DNA of 11,395 nucleotides, taken from NCBI GenBank assembly GCA_024275615.1, contig JAJRYU010000520.1, positions 1-11,395 of the forward strand, in the 5' to 3' direction. Source of the DNA: Planctomycetota bacterium. GTDB lineage: Bacteria; Planctomycetota; GCA-002687715; DRQF01. A program made the translations under genes and the position numbers. The first letter of the stretch is position 1; each line of letters starts with the position of its first letter. The notes under the pieces were generated by a model that saw only the letters and a program-made list of their open reading frames with translations, was not told where the DNA came from and searched no databases. Positions 1 through 6,924 of this stretch are shown piece by piece.

Positions 1-1
1 G

Positions 2-1120
2 CAACGCAAAGCATTTGAACTCTATTCTCAATGGCGCCGTGTTCCCGTTCCTCTGGGCGGTTTCCTCGTTGCCAACGGGGCATTCTTGACACCAGATGAG
101 TTCGCAGAATATGAAGCCGCGATCAAAGCCAAGAAGCTTGCCAAGAAAGTTGTGAAAGGCCGACTAAGCCAGCTTGTTGACGTTGTGAGTGAAATGAACG
201 CTCTTGGGCGACCGGGCCAAGAGCCACTCCAGCGAGCGTTGCGTCAGCGCTACCATGATCGTTTGGCCGATCTAAGAAAGATTGGCTTGGTCACGCGGCC
301 CTCCGGGGCTAGGCAGGTTGTCCTCAAAGAGCTGGAAGAAAGACGAAAGTTCGCGTTTGCACTGATTTTTGATACCAAGAAATACCCGTATCCCTATGCG
401 CCAGATCAGAAGAAGATTCAGGCAGAAGTCGATGGACGCGTCCAGGCAGTTCGCGAGATCTACAGACATCCATCGACACTCTTCTTGGAGACAGACAAGG
501 GACTGATCGCGCTCTATGAGGAACTCACTGAGGTGAGAAATCTGATGGATGAACGATTTGGCACGATACCAGATCCCAGCGATGCCTTAGCCAAGGTCGA
601 CGAAACTCTCGACATGCGCAGATTCGGGCGTAGCGACGCCGATCGCAAACACAACAACGAGGTCTTTCAGTTTAATCGTGAGATGAAAAGCAGCATCACC
701 AAAGATGAACGTGAATGTCATCGCCTCACCAACGAGTACCGCATGCTCATGGGACTCAAGGCCCTAAAGATCGAGGAAACCTTGGTGTTGGCTGCTCGTG
801 GTCACAGTCAAGAGATGAAGGACTTAGGCTACTTCGCTCACAACTCGCCCACCAAGGGCCGCAGAACACCTTCTGATCGCGCGCGTCTATCTGGCTGGGG
901 TGGATCCTGCTCAGAGAATATTGCCCAAGGACAAAGAACACCTGAAGGTGCGGTCAACGGTTGGATCGGCAGTTCGGGCCACCACCGCAACATTTTGGGC
1001 CGTGGTTGGACGCTGTTGGGGTGTGGGAAGGCCAAAGACGGTTTCTATTGGACTCAGAACTTCGCCAAAGGGGCGAGTACCAAGCTGTCCAAAGAGAAGA
1101 AAAACAAAAGTAAGGACTGA
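2..1120 (+). CDS. CAP (SCP/PR1-like) domain protein, 5' end missing
   Basis: The reading frame is open from base 2, so the gene begins before this window. The first in-window alternative start (TTG at 86) is preceded in frame by 28 sensible codons ending in GGFLVANGAF, so I treat 86 as internal. Residue numbers here count from that TTG. About 205 residues of charged, mostly helical sequence of no recognised family come first. A CAP/YkwD-like domain follows from about residue 210 to 330. It carries the usual cavity residues: H240 (HSQEM), H252 (YFAHNS), E277 (ENIA) and H299/H300 (GHHRNIL). Bacterial CAP proteins are usually exported and of uncertain biochemical role. Export cannot be judged because the N-terminus is absent. 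The C-terminus is lysine-rich. The CAP assignment is firm and the function is unknown. Confidence 0.88.
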   Translation, partial: QRKAFELYSQWRRVPVPLGGFLVANGAFLTPDEFAEYEAAIKAKKLAKKVVKGRLSQLVDVVSEMNALGRPGQEPLQRALRQRYHDRLADLRKIGLVTRPSGARQVVLKELEERRKFAFALIFDTKKYPYPYAPDQKKIQAEVDGRVQAVREIYRHPSTLFLETDKGLIALYEELTEVRNLMDERFGTIPDPSDALAKVDETLDMRRFGRSDADRKHNNEVFQFNREMKSSITKDERECHRLTNEYRMLMGLKALKIEETLVLAARGHSQEMKDLGYFAHNSPTKGRRTPSDRARLSGWGGSCSENIAQGQRTPEGAVNGWIGSSGHHRNILGRGWTLLGCGKAKDGFYWTQNFAKGASTKLSKEKKNKSKD

Positions 1121-1136
1121 AAGAGGGTCTCGGGGC

Positions 1137-1155
1137 TTGGGTAGATACCCAATTT
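1137..1155 (+). terminator. Possible weak terminator after the CAP gene
   Basis: A perfect short hairpin, TTGGGT-AGAT-ACCCAA (1137-1152), starts 16 nt after the CAP stop codon. Only TTT follows it directly; a run of seven T lies further on at 1171-1177. It may end the upstream transcript, but the T-tract is poor. Confidence 0.4.
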
Positions 1156-1274
1156 ATGCAACCCAGAAAGTTTTTTTGTGACCCCAAACAGCTCTTATTG
1201 CCGTTTTTCTCAACGATTATTGGTTCTTAGCGTCGGAACACTCAACACGAGCGCAATAAAATCCGAAAACTTAA

Positions 1275-1304
1275 TTGACAGACCGAAAAGGTTCAGATTA
1301 GTCT
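1275..1304 (+). promoter_or_regulatory. Candidate promoter for the riboswitch-sigma factor transcript
   Basis: TTGACA at 1275-1280 is a perfect housekeeping -35 hexamer. A weak -10 candidate, TAGTCT (1299-1304), lies 18 bp downstream and matches the consensus at its outer positions only. Transcription would start near 1311, about 50 nt before the riboswitch aptamer, a sensible arrangement for a leader RNA. The -35 box is clear; the -10 box is inferred. Confidence 0.45.
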
Positions 1305-1362
1305 TCGACACAGCTCAATGAGCCGATGGATGTGGCAGTAAGCACCCGCTTCGCCTCGTCCG

Positions 1363-1442
1363 AAAGGGCAAACCACTCGAAAGGGTGGGGCGCAAAACTA
1401 CAGGGCCTTCACCGCATTTGCGGAAAGGCAGCCAGTTGCCGA
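1363..1442 (+). ncRNA. Class I (GEMM) cyclic di-GMP riboswitch aptamer
   Basis: The conserved GEMM-I elements occur in order and can be folded by eye. AGGGCAAACC (1365-1374) matches the core of the Vibrio cholerae Vc2 aptamer. Stem P2 is CCACTC/GGGTGG (1373-1378 with 1383-1388), closed by a GAAA tetraloop (1379-1382). GCGCAAA (1390-1396) follows. The P3 arm then has CCTT/AAGG (1406-1409 with 1424-1427) and an apical CCGC-ATTT-GCGG hairpin. The closing stem P1 is GGCAA (1367-1371) with TTGCC (1436-1440). G1368 corresponds to Vc2 G20, the base contacting one guanine of the ligand, and is G here. This favours c-di-GMP, although some cGAMP-sensing GEMM variants cannot be excluded by eye. The aptamer lies in the leader of the FliA/WhiG-type sigma gene, same strand, about 170 nt before its start codon, with a probable terminator between them. 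This is a pattern match from family knowledge; no covariance model was run. Confidence 0.9.
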
Positions 1443-1479
1443 AGACCAGGGAGAAGATGATGGTGAGCACAATGACGAA

Positions 1480-1516
1480 CGATCGAGAAGCAAGTCCTTC
1501 ACGATGCGGTTTTTTT
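1480..1516 (+). terminator. Probable riboswitch expression platform: intrinsic terminator
   Basis: The 5' arm at 1480-1490 pairs with the 3' arm at 1497-1508 around the loop CAAGTC (1491-1496). This gives ten base pairs interrupted by one A-A mismatch (1486/1501) and one bulged G (1506). One G and then seven T (1510-1516) follow. The hairpin lies 38 nt after the aptamer and before the sigma gene's ribosome binding site, where a transcriptional riboswitch places its terminator. The 3' arm could instead pair with the P3 loop region of the aptamer (see findings). The imperfect stem makes the call moderate. Confidence 0.62.
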
Positions 1517-1526
1517 GTGCCTGCGC

Positions 1527-1596
1527 CCAGAGGCGAAAACCCTCTGGCCAAGTCCATCATCCACACTCCCGCTATCTGAGACCTCGCAGGACGAGG
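1527..1596 (+). other. Two further leader hairpins before the sigma gene
   Basis: CCAGAGG (1527-1533) pairs perfectly with CCTCTGG (1541-1547) around a CGAAAAC loop. CCTCG (1582-1586) pairs with CGAGG (1592-1596) around CAGGA. Neither has a T-tract, so they are not terminators. The second hairpin ends 6 nt before the GAGGAGG ribosome binding site and may affect access to it. Confidence 0.5.
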
Positions 1597-1614
1597 CAGA
1601 ATGAGGAGGTTGGA

Positions 1615-2415
1615 ATGGTTCAAGTCGCATCGAAGCCAACAAAGGCTGATGACAAGAAACTCGATCGTATCTGGGTCACATACAAGCGCACTCTCGATCC
1701 GAATCTGCGCAACGTGTTGATCGAACGTTATTATCCTTTGGTTCGCTACATCAGTGAGCGATTGTTGGCGACCTTGCCAAAGAGTATTGACCTTGAAGAT
1801 TTGGTCAGTGCTGGCTTGTTCGGTTTAATGGACGCCATCGACGGCTTTGACCTTGAGCGCGGCATCAAGTTCAAGACCTACTGCACAACCCGAATTCGTG
1901 GCAGCATCCTTGATGAGCTGCGTTCGCAAGATTGGGTTCCACGCTTGGTGCGCCTCAAAGCCAACAAGATCAACAAAGCCTATCGCAAGCTCGAAAGCGA
2001 ACTCTCTCGCGAGCCAACTGACGTCGAAATGTGCGAGGCCATTGAGTGTACGCTTGAAGAATACCAGCGCATGCTTGGGGATTCCCATCCTGTCACCGTC
2101 TTTTCGCTTTCTGACAAGTGGGATGAAAACAAGGACGAGAACACACTCGAAAAAGCAGACATTCTTGCAGATGCCAAGAGCGAAAGCCCCATCGAGGCCT
2201 TGAATCAACGCGATGTGATCGAAGCTGTGACGCGCAATCTTTCGCAAAAAGAGAAGCGCATCGTCATCATGTATTACTACGAAGGTCTCACCATGAAGGA
2301 GATCGGTCGTATTCTGGATCTTACGGAATCACGTGTTTGCCAGATTCATACCAACGTCTTGCAGCGTCTTCGTGAGCAACTGAACAAAGCCAAGGCGCGC
2401 TTGATGACACAGTGA
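1615..2415 (+). CDS. fliA: RNA polymerase sigma factor, FliA/WhiG (sigma-28) family
   Basis: This is a 266-residue alternative sigma factor of the sigma-70 family, group 3, which directs RNA polymerase to a special promoter set; in other bacteria these are flagellar, motility or developmental genes. Region 2 spans about residues 32-107, with PLVRYISERL, LEDLVSAGLFGLMDAID and the -10 recognition segment GIKFKTYCTTRIRGSILDEL. The family hallmark SQDWVPRLVR follows at 104-113. Region 3 is at about 114-165. Region 4, with the -35 helix-turn-helix (LTMKEIGRILDLTESRVCQI), is at about 205-255. I chose ATG 1615 because GAGGAGG (1603-1609) precedes it by 5 nt. The same frame is open back to 1504, but that extension would be encoded by the terminator hairpin and leader structures and adds nothing like a sigma domain. 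No anti-sigma (FlgM or RsiG-like) gene is in the window. Expression is probably set by the upstream c-di-GMP riboswitch. FliA versus WhiG type cannot be decided here. Confidence 0.95.
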   Translation: MVQVASKPTKADDKKLDRIWVTYKRTLDPNLRNVLIERYYPLVRYISERLLATLPKSIDLEDLVSAGLFGLMDAIDGFDLERGIKFKTYCTTRIRGSILDELRSQDWVPRLVRLKANKINKAYRKLESELSREPTDVEMCEAIECTLEEYQRMLGDSHPVTVFSLSDKWDENKDENTLEKADILADAKSESPIEALNQRDVIEAVTRNLSQKEKRIVIMYYYEGLTMKEIGRILDLTESRVCQIHTNVLQRLREQLNKAKARLMTQ

Positions 2416-2445
2416 CCGAACATCACAGGGATTGATTCAGCAGCG

Positions 2446-2477
2446 AACCGCGCGGCGAGATCCGCGCGGTTGCTTTT
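2446..2477 (+). terminator. Strong intrinsic terminator after the sigma factor gene
   Basis: AACCGCGCGG (2446-2455) pairs perfectly over 10 bp with CCGCGCGGTT (2462-2471) around a CGAGAT loop. GC and TTTTT follow. It makes the riboswitch-sigma transcript monocistronic and separates it from the VanZ gene. Confidence 0.93.
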
Positions 2478-2516
2478 TGGGCTAACGCAACGAAAAGGCT
2501 GCCGCATCAGCTTGGC

Positions 2517-3047
2517 GTGGCCATCGAAAATATGGCATCCTCCACCATGAAGATCGGCATGACGCAAAACTCAGTTAGTAAACTCAATGAAGTTGTCACG
2601 AAACTACGTTTGCTTTGGGCTGTACTAGCCCTTGTACTCATGGCCTTCATCTATTGGTCAAGCGATAGGACATGGGAGGGTGCGGCCCATAGTTTGCCAG
2701 CCGGTGTTTCCAACCTCGTGCACTTTCCCCTCTACGGATGCTTGGCTGGTCTAACTTACCTGGCCCTCTTTGGATCACAACAAGAGCGTATAACTTGGGA
2801 TATCTGGTTGTGGGTGGGTGTGGCTGGTTTTGGCTTGTTGGACGAATTTCATCAATCGTGGGTCCCAGGAAGAGACTTTTCTTTGTGGGATGTACTGACA
2901 GATGGCAGTGGCGCCGTTTTCGCAACAACATGCGTCGATTCACTCCTGAGGCGTGAATATGGCCGAAAACCGACCCTTATGGGCTATTCTCTAATCATGG
3001 GACTTCTTGCGAGCTTCATTTTTCCTTGGATTCTTCCGAATTTTTAG
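2517..3047 (+). CDS. VanZ-family integral membrane protein
   Basis: Up to 176 residues. The family signature is clear near residues 109-132: DEFHQSWVPGRDFSLWDVLT followed by DGSGA. An earlier conserved histidine lies in NLVHFPLYG. About five hydrophobic segments are visible (residues 30-47, 66-85, 94-110, 129-142, 153-172), the usual VanZ topology. The family is named after the low-level teicoplanin resistance gene vanZ, but most members are housekeeping proteins of unknown role, and nothing here suggests a resistance cluster. The start is uncertain. GTG 2517 is the longest option and ATG codons at 2532, 2547 and 2559 are alternatives; none has a good ribosome binding site. The terminator at 2446-2477 means it needs its own promoter, which I could not locate. 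Confidence 0.88.
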   Translation: MAIENMASSTMKIGMTQNSVSKLNEVVTKLRLLWAVLALVLMAFIYWSSDRTWEGAAHSLPAGVSNLVHFPLYGCLAGLTYLALFGSQQERITWDIWLWVGVAGFGLLDEFHQSWVPGRDFSLWDVLTDGSGAVFATTCVDSLLRREYGRKPTLMGYSLIMGLLASFIFPWILPNF

Positions 3048-3121
3048 GGAACAGCTACGCATAGAGAACGACCAAAAACCAGGAGAGTTGCCTTTTGTGT
3101 GGCTCATGGTCGTGGGAGAAT

Positions 3122-3153
3122 CAGCGAAGCCTGCCGTCGCGGCAACATCGCTG
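3122..3153 (+). other. Nested hairpin in the leader of the large anchored protein
   Basis: CAGCGA (3122-3127) pairs with TCGCTG (3148-3153), enclosing GCCG-TCG-CGGC (3133-3143). If the gene starts at 3222, this lies in its untranslated leader, about 55 nt before the ribosome binding site. No T-tract follows and I do not recognise a riboswitch class. Confidence 0.4.
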
Positions 3154-3221
3154 TGGATGGCAGTTTAGAAATACAAATGGTCAGCAAGATCGCAGGCCAA
3201 AAACGTGGAAGGGGATCAAGG

Positions 3222-5180
3222 ATGAATCCAACCAACAAGTCACGCCGCTGGCTCAATAGTCTGGCGAGCGTTCTCGTATTGTTGACAGTTGTAGGTAGTG
3301 GGGCGTGGGTCCTGACCGATGACGACGCAACCGCAGAGACAATCGCATACAATCCGACGTCGGCGCTTCCTGCCAACGTCTTATTCCATCTGTCCTATGA
3401 CGGAGCCAATGCTTCCAAAAACTGTCGCCAGTTAGCCCTTGCCGAATTGTGGCAAGAAAAACAGGTTCAGCAGTTTGTCTCGCCCATCGTAAACTGGGCC
3501 AATGGCATGATCGACGACATGTCGAAAGACCTGGCCGAAGATATCGGCATGTCCATTGACGACTTAGCCACATTGGGACGTAGTCACACCACAATGACTC
3601 TTGTTGGTGTCGAGATGGCCGAGAAGGGGCCACCCATGATCGACTTGATCGTCACTCTCGACCTTGGTTCCAACAATGAAGTCTTAGGCCGTCTCCAAGC
3701 CGCTGTCGATCGCCTCATGAAAGAGGAGATGCATGCAGAGGTCAAAATGCTCGATCTCGGCGGCGTTGTCGTTCGCGGCTGCGAAGTCGAAGGGATCGAC
3801 GTCATGTGGACGGCCATGGGGTCGCACCTGATTATTGGAACGCAAGTGAAGACGATGGCCGAAGTCTTGACACGCATGAAAGCAAAGACATCGACTGGTG
3901 GTTTGATGGAGAACGCTAGTTTTGCCATGGCCCGCGACAAGGTGGCGCCCGGCAACGATGCTGTGGTTTTCGCGTATGCCAATGTTGATGGCATTGTGAA
4001 GACCGTTGAGGCCGCGATGCCCGACGAAGAGGAGATCTCGAATTTCATATCCATGTTTGGTATCGATCAAATTCGTGATTACAGCTACGCCATCAACTTC
4101 GAAGGCCGCGCCGTAGTCGATCGCATCTGGGTTGCCACTCCCCGCGAGAAACACGGGATCATGGCAGCAACTCGGTCGTCAAACGAACCTCTGAAAAGCT
4201 TGATGTTGGCTCCCAAGGACAGCTTCTTCTATTCCGCCACGCGGATAGACTTGGCAAGTTTGGCCAATGATCTTCTGAGCGTTGTCAAAGAAATAGAGCC
4301 ACAAGCACACGAGGAAGTCACGGGGATGATGGAGGAACTCAACTCCAAACTCGGCTTTTCTATCCTTGGAGATTTGCTTCCTAACTTGGGCGACGAATGG
4401 GCCATGTGGGCGGGTAAAGCGCCCTATGGCAGTCTCATTCCAGAAATCATCATGACGGTCCAAGTCAAAGATAAGGCGAAAGTCGCCGCTTGTGTAACCA
4501 ATGCCAAAGAGAAATTCGGCGCCGACGCTTTGGTGCGCTCTTTCAGTTTCATGGGGCGCGAACTCAACTACTGTGACTTAGGAAAGATCTTTGCGCGGGA
4601 TCAATTCGGTTTCGGTTTGAAGCCATGTTGGATGATGGATGGGGATACCATGTTTGTTGCCTTGGCACCCCAGACCCTCAAGAACTACGTTGCGTCGCAG
4701 TCCAACCAACGCGAGAGTTTGATGAAGAACGCTGACGTTGGCAACGCAATGGCCCACTTCAAGCGCTACAACCCTAACGCTGCCAATTGTAGTTTCTCGT
4801 ATTTTGACATTGCTTCCTTTATCGTCATGGCTGCCGATACAGCGTCGCCACTGCTTCAATCAGTGAATTTCCCCAAAGAAGCCATGATGGGCTTGGAAGT
4901 GGACTTCAATATGTTCCCCACTGGGGACGTGTTCCGGCGCCATCTTTTTGGATTCTCTTCAGCATCGTCTGTAAGCGATCAAGGCATGTCCGCCGTGATG
5001 CATTCTCCATTTGGTTACATGGGCATGATCATGGCGATCGCGGTTCCCGTTGGAGCCGGAACTGCATTTGCCGCTTCCAGAGAATCAAACGCATCCGAAT
5101 GGGAAGATCTTGAGCCTGTGGAGATTGAGGAAGAGCCAGCTGAGAAGCAAGGCGAGAAGAAGAAGGAAGAAATCAAGTAG
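3222..5180 (+). CDS. Large signal-anchored protein of unknown function, planctomycete type
   Basis: 652 residues from ATG 3222, which GGAAGGGG (3207-3214) precedes at a 7-nt spacing. An earlier GTG (3099) gives 41 extra basic residues in front of the signal sequence and is less likely. Residues 6-30 form a positively charged stretch and one hydrophobic segment, so the protein is exported or membrane-anchored. The mature part opens with ALPANVLFHLSYDG and later LAELWQEKQVQQFVSPI. This resembles large planctomycete secreted proteins in which 'LPAxxLxYxxxxD' is followed by 'LxxLWxExEVQxFL' (similar in style to DUF3352 proteins). That is an impression, not a search result. Near the C-terminus (about 600-619) is a second hydrophobic segment, then a tail of about 33 residues rich in Glu and Lys. 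A protein held at both ends, or with its tail across the membrane, is plausible. No catalytic motif is visible. It appears to be a single-gene unit closed by the terminator at 5206. Confidence 0.85.
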   Translation: MNPTNKSRRWLNSLASVLVLLTVVGSGAWVLTDDDATAETIAYNPTSALPANVLFHLSYDGANASKNCRQLALAELWQEKQVQQFVSPIVNWANGMIDDMSKDLAEDIGMSIDDLATLGRSHTTMTLVGVEMAEKGPPMIDLIVTLDLGSNNEVLGRLQAAVDRLMKEEMHAEVKMLDLGGVVVRGCEVEGIDVMWTAMGSHLIIGTQVKTMAEVLTRMKAKTSTGGLMENASFAMARDKVAPGNDAVVFAYANVDGIVKTVEAAMPDEEEISNFISMFGIDQIRDYSYAINFEGRAVVDRIWVATPREKHGIMAATRSSNEPLKSLMLAPKDSFFYSATRIDLASLANDLLSVVKEIEPQAHEEVTGMMEELNSKLGFSILGDLLPNLGDEWAMWAGKAPYGSLIPEIIMTVQVKDKAKVAACVTNAKEKFGADALVRSFSFMGRELNYCDLGKIFARDQFGFGLKPCWMMDGDTMFVALAPQTLKNYVASQSNQRESLMKNADVGNAMAHFKRYNPNAANCSFSYFDIASFIVMAADTASPLLQSVNFPKEAMMGLEVDFNMFPTGDVFRRHLFGFSSASSVSDQGMSAVMHSPFGYMGMIMAIAVPVGAGTAFAASRESNASEWEDLEPVEIEEEPAEKQGEKKKEEIK

Positions 5181-5205
5181 AGCCCGGCTCACTTGAGATG
5201 ACGAC

Positions 5206-5237
5206 AAACCCCGGCGAGTGATCGCTGGGGTTTTTTT
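5206..5237 (+). terminator. Strong intrinsic terminator after the large anchored protein
   Basis: AACCCCGGCGA pairs with TCGCTGGGGTT (one G-T wobble) around GTGA, and seven T follow directly. It lies 25 nt after the stop codon. The remaining bases to 5358, before purB, show no clear promoter. Confidence 0.95.
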
Positions 5238-5358
5238 GTCGGGATGGTTGAACTTTTTCATCACGGTTTTCGATTTGGACTAGGTTGTTAGCATGGCTTG
5301 CCGTTTCATCTTGAGATCACGGATCAGATGAGAGGCGGGTTTGAATGAGGAGTTGCCA

Positions 5359-6795
5359 ATGTTTGATGCCAGTCGCTATTCGAATCCCCTTGTTGATCGC
5401 TATGCCAGCGAATCGATGGTGTCTTTGTGGTCACCGCAGAAGAAATTCTCGACCTGGCGTAAACTCTGGATCGCCTTGGCTGAATCTGAAGCCGAACTTG
5501 GACTTGAGATCAGTGCCAGCCAAGTGGCTGCACTCAAGGCAACCGCGGCGGACATAGATTTCGATCGCGCCGCCGTCTTTGAGCGAGAGCTTCGGCATGA
5601 CGTCATGGCACACGTCCACACTTGGCGAGAACAAGTGCCCGACGCCGGTCGTATCATCCATCTGGGCGCAACAAGCTGCTATGTGACGGACAACACGGAC
5701 GCGATTTTACTGCGCGATGGCCTCGATCAGATCCTCAAGAGGTTGCGTCAAGTCATGACGAACCTCCGGAAGTTTTGTCTTGCAGAGGCAGAGAAGCCAT
5801 GCGTGGGGTACACCCATTTTCAGCCGGCTCAATTCACGACTGTTGGCAAACGTGCGGCTCTTTGGCTGCAAGATCTTGTCTTGGATCACACTGAGATTGA
5901 GCAAGCGCGTGATGCTATTCGTTTTCGTGGGGTAAAAGGGACTACGGGTACTCAAGACAGTTTCATGAAACTCTTCGAGGGCGACGCAGAGAAGGTGGAA
6001 GCTCTCGATCGCAGGGTCACTGAAAAGATGGGCTTCGAGCGCCGCTTCATCGTGACCGGCCAAACCTACACACGCAAGATGGATAGCCGAGTTACTTCAG
6101 CTTTGTCCGCCATCGCCCAGTCCTTGCACAAATTCAGCAATGATATCCGATTGCTCTGCCATCTTCGGGAGATTGAAGAGCCTTTCGAAGCCAAGCAGAT
6201 TGGTTCGTCCGCTATGGCCTACAAACGTAATCCCATGCGTTGCGAGAGAATCGGTTCCCTATCAAGATTTCTCATCTCAATGAACGAGAACACTGCCTAC
6301 ACAGAATCGGCTCAATGGTTAGAACGGACTCTCGACGACTCCGCAAATCGTCGCTTGACTCTACCTTTGGCGTTCATGGCTGCTGATGCCATCTTGATTA
6401 TTGCTGCCAATGTTACCAGCGGTTTGGTTGTTCGTGATGCGGTGATTGCGAGGCATTTGAAAGAACACGTACCTTTTATCGCGAGCGAGGAATTGATGAT
6501 GCGCGCTGCCGCCAAAGGTGGCGATCGCCAGGAACTCCATGAGGTGATTCGTACTCATGCCATGGCGGCGGCCGACAAGATGAAGAACGAAGGCGGGAGC
6601 AATGACTTTCTTGAACGACTGATGGCGGATGACGCCTTTGACCTCAATCGAGCTGAGGCGGAATCTCTACTTGACGCCAAGAGGTTCATTGGCCGGGCAC
6701 CAGCCCAGGTGACTCATTTCATCCAAGAGGAGGTCGACCCGATACTCGGTGCCCATACGGACGACGGAGAATCGGCAGAAGAGTTGCGAGTCTGA
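5359..6795 (+). CDS. purB: Adenylosuccinate lyase
   Basis: 478 residues. The cytosolic enzyme catalyses two fumarate-releasing steps of purine synthesis: SAICAR to AICAR, and adenylosuccinate to AMP. It belongs to the fumarase/aspartase superfamily and works as a homotetramer with composite active sites. The superfamily signature is present as GSSAMAYKRNPMRCERI at residues 282-298, including the mobile-loop serine pair (S283/S284). The other active-site histidines are visible in RHDVMAHVH (H80) and YTHFQPAQ (H153). The N-terminal SPQKKFSTWRKLWIALAE is typical of the subgroup that also includes the animal enzyme. ATG 5359 is chosen because GAGGAG (5347-5352) precedes it by 6 nt; an upstream TTG at 5341 lacks such a site. 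Length and motifs are complete. The neighbours are not purine synthesis genes, so it is not in a pur operon. Confidence 0.97.
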   Translation: MFDASRYSNPLVDRYASESMVSLWSPQKKFSTWRKLWIALAESEAELGLEISASQVAALKATAADIDFDRAAVFERELRHDVMAHVHTWREQVPDAGRIIHLGATSCYVTDNTDAILLRDGLDQILKRLRQVMTNLRKFCLAEAEKPCVGYTHFQPAQFTTVGKRAALWLQDLVLDHTEIEQARDAIRFRGVKGTTGTQDSFMKLFEGDAEKVEALDRRVTEKMGFERRFIVTGQTYTRKMDSRVTSALSAIAQSLHKFSNDIRLLCHLREIEEPFEAKQIGSSAMAYKRNPMRCERIGSLSRFLISMNENTAYTESAQWLERTLDDSANRRLTLPLAFMAADAILIIAANVTSGLVVRDAVIARHLKEHVPFIASEELMMRAAAKGGDRQELHEVIRTHAMAAADKMKNEGGSNDFLERLMADDAFDLNRAEAESLLDAKRFIGRAPAQVTHFIQEEVDPILGAHTDDGESAEELRV

Positions 6796-6807
6796 CCTGG
6801 TTGTCAG

Positions 6808-6924
6808 ATGATCGATTTGAAACGACTAAAACTGTTCATCACTGCGATCGCTGTTCTTCTGGTCATTGCAGGGGTGATTTATCTCATGATGCAGGGCGGT
6901 GGCGGATTGGCTGCAGCGACCTGA
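6808..6924 (+). CDS. Putative small single-pass membrane protein (38 aa)
   Basis: ATG 6808 opens a 38-codon frame starting 13 nt after the purB stop. The product has a short basic N-terminus (MIDLKRLK), a continuous hydrophobic helix of about 20 residues (LFITAIAVLLVIAGVIYLMM) and a small Gly/Ala-rich end (QGGGGLAAAT). The charge pattern fits N-terminus-in insertion. The ribosome binding site is weak (GGTTGTCAG), so translation could depend on coupling to purB. The overlapping longer frame (6801-7139) gives a Cys/His/Arg-rich, non-protein-like product and I consider it noise. The clean membrane helix supports a real gene; no homologue is known to me. Confidence 0.5.
   Translation: MIDLKRLKLFITAIAVLLVIAGVIYLMMQGGGGLAAAT

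Noticed and set aside
1322..1329. GCCGATGG resembling a sigma-28 -10 element (possible autoregulation)
   Set aside because: No TAAA-type -35 element is found at the proper distance upstream, and a TTGACA box lies nearby instead.
1504..1614. N-terminal extension of the sigma factor from ATG 1504
   Set aside because: It is in frame but lies in the terminator T-tract and leader hairpins, has no ribosome binding site, and encodes an Arg/His/Pro-rich stretch; ATG 1615 has GAGGAGG in front.
2517..3047. Glycopeptide resistance island suggested by VanZ
   Set aside because: No vanA, vanH, vanX or regulatory genes are nearby; VanZ-family proteins are common in genomes without resistance.
3077..3092. 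Sequence resembling a B12 box of cobalamin riboswitches
   Set aside because: It matches the box in part only; the upstream core elements of a cobalamin riboswitch are missing because that space is the end of the VanZ gene and a short spacer.
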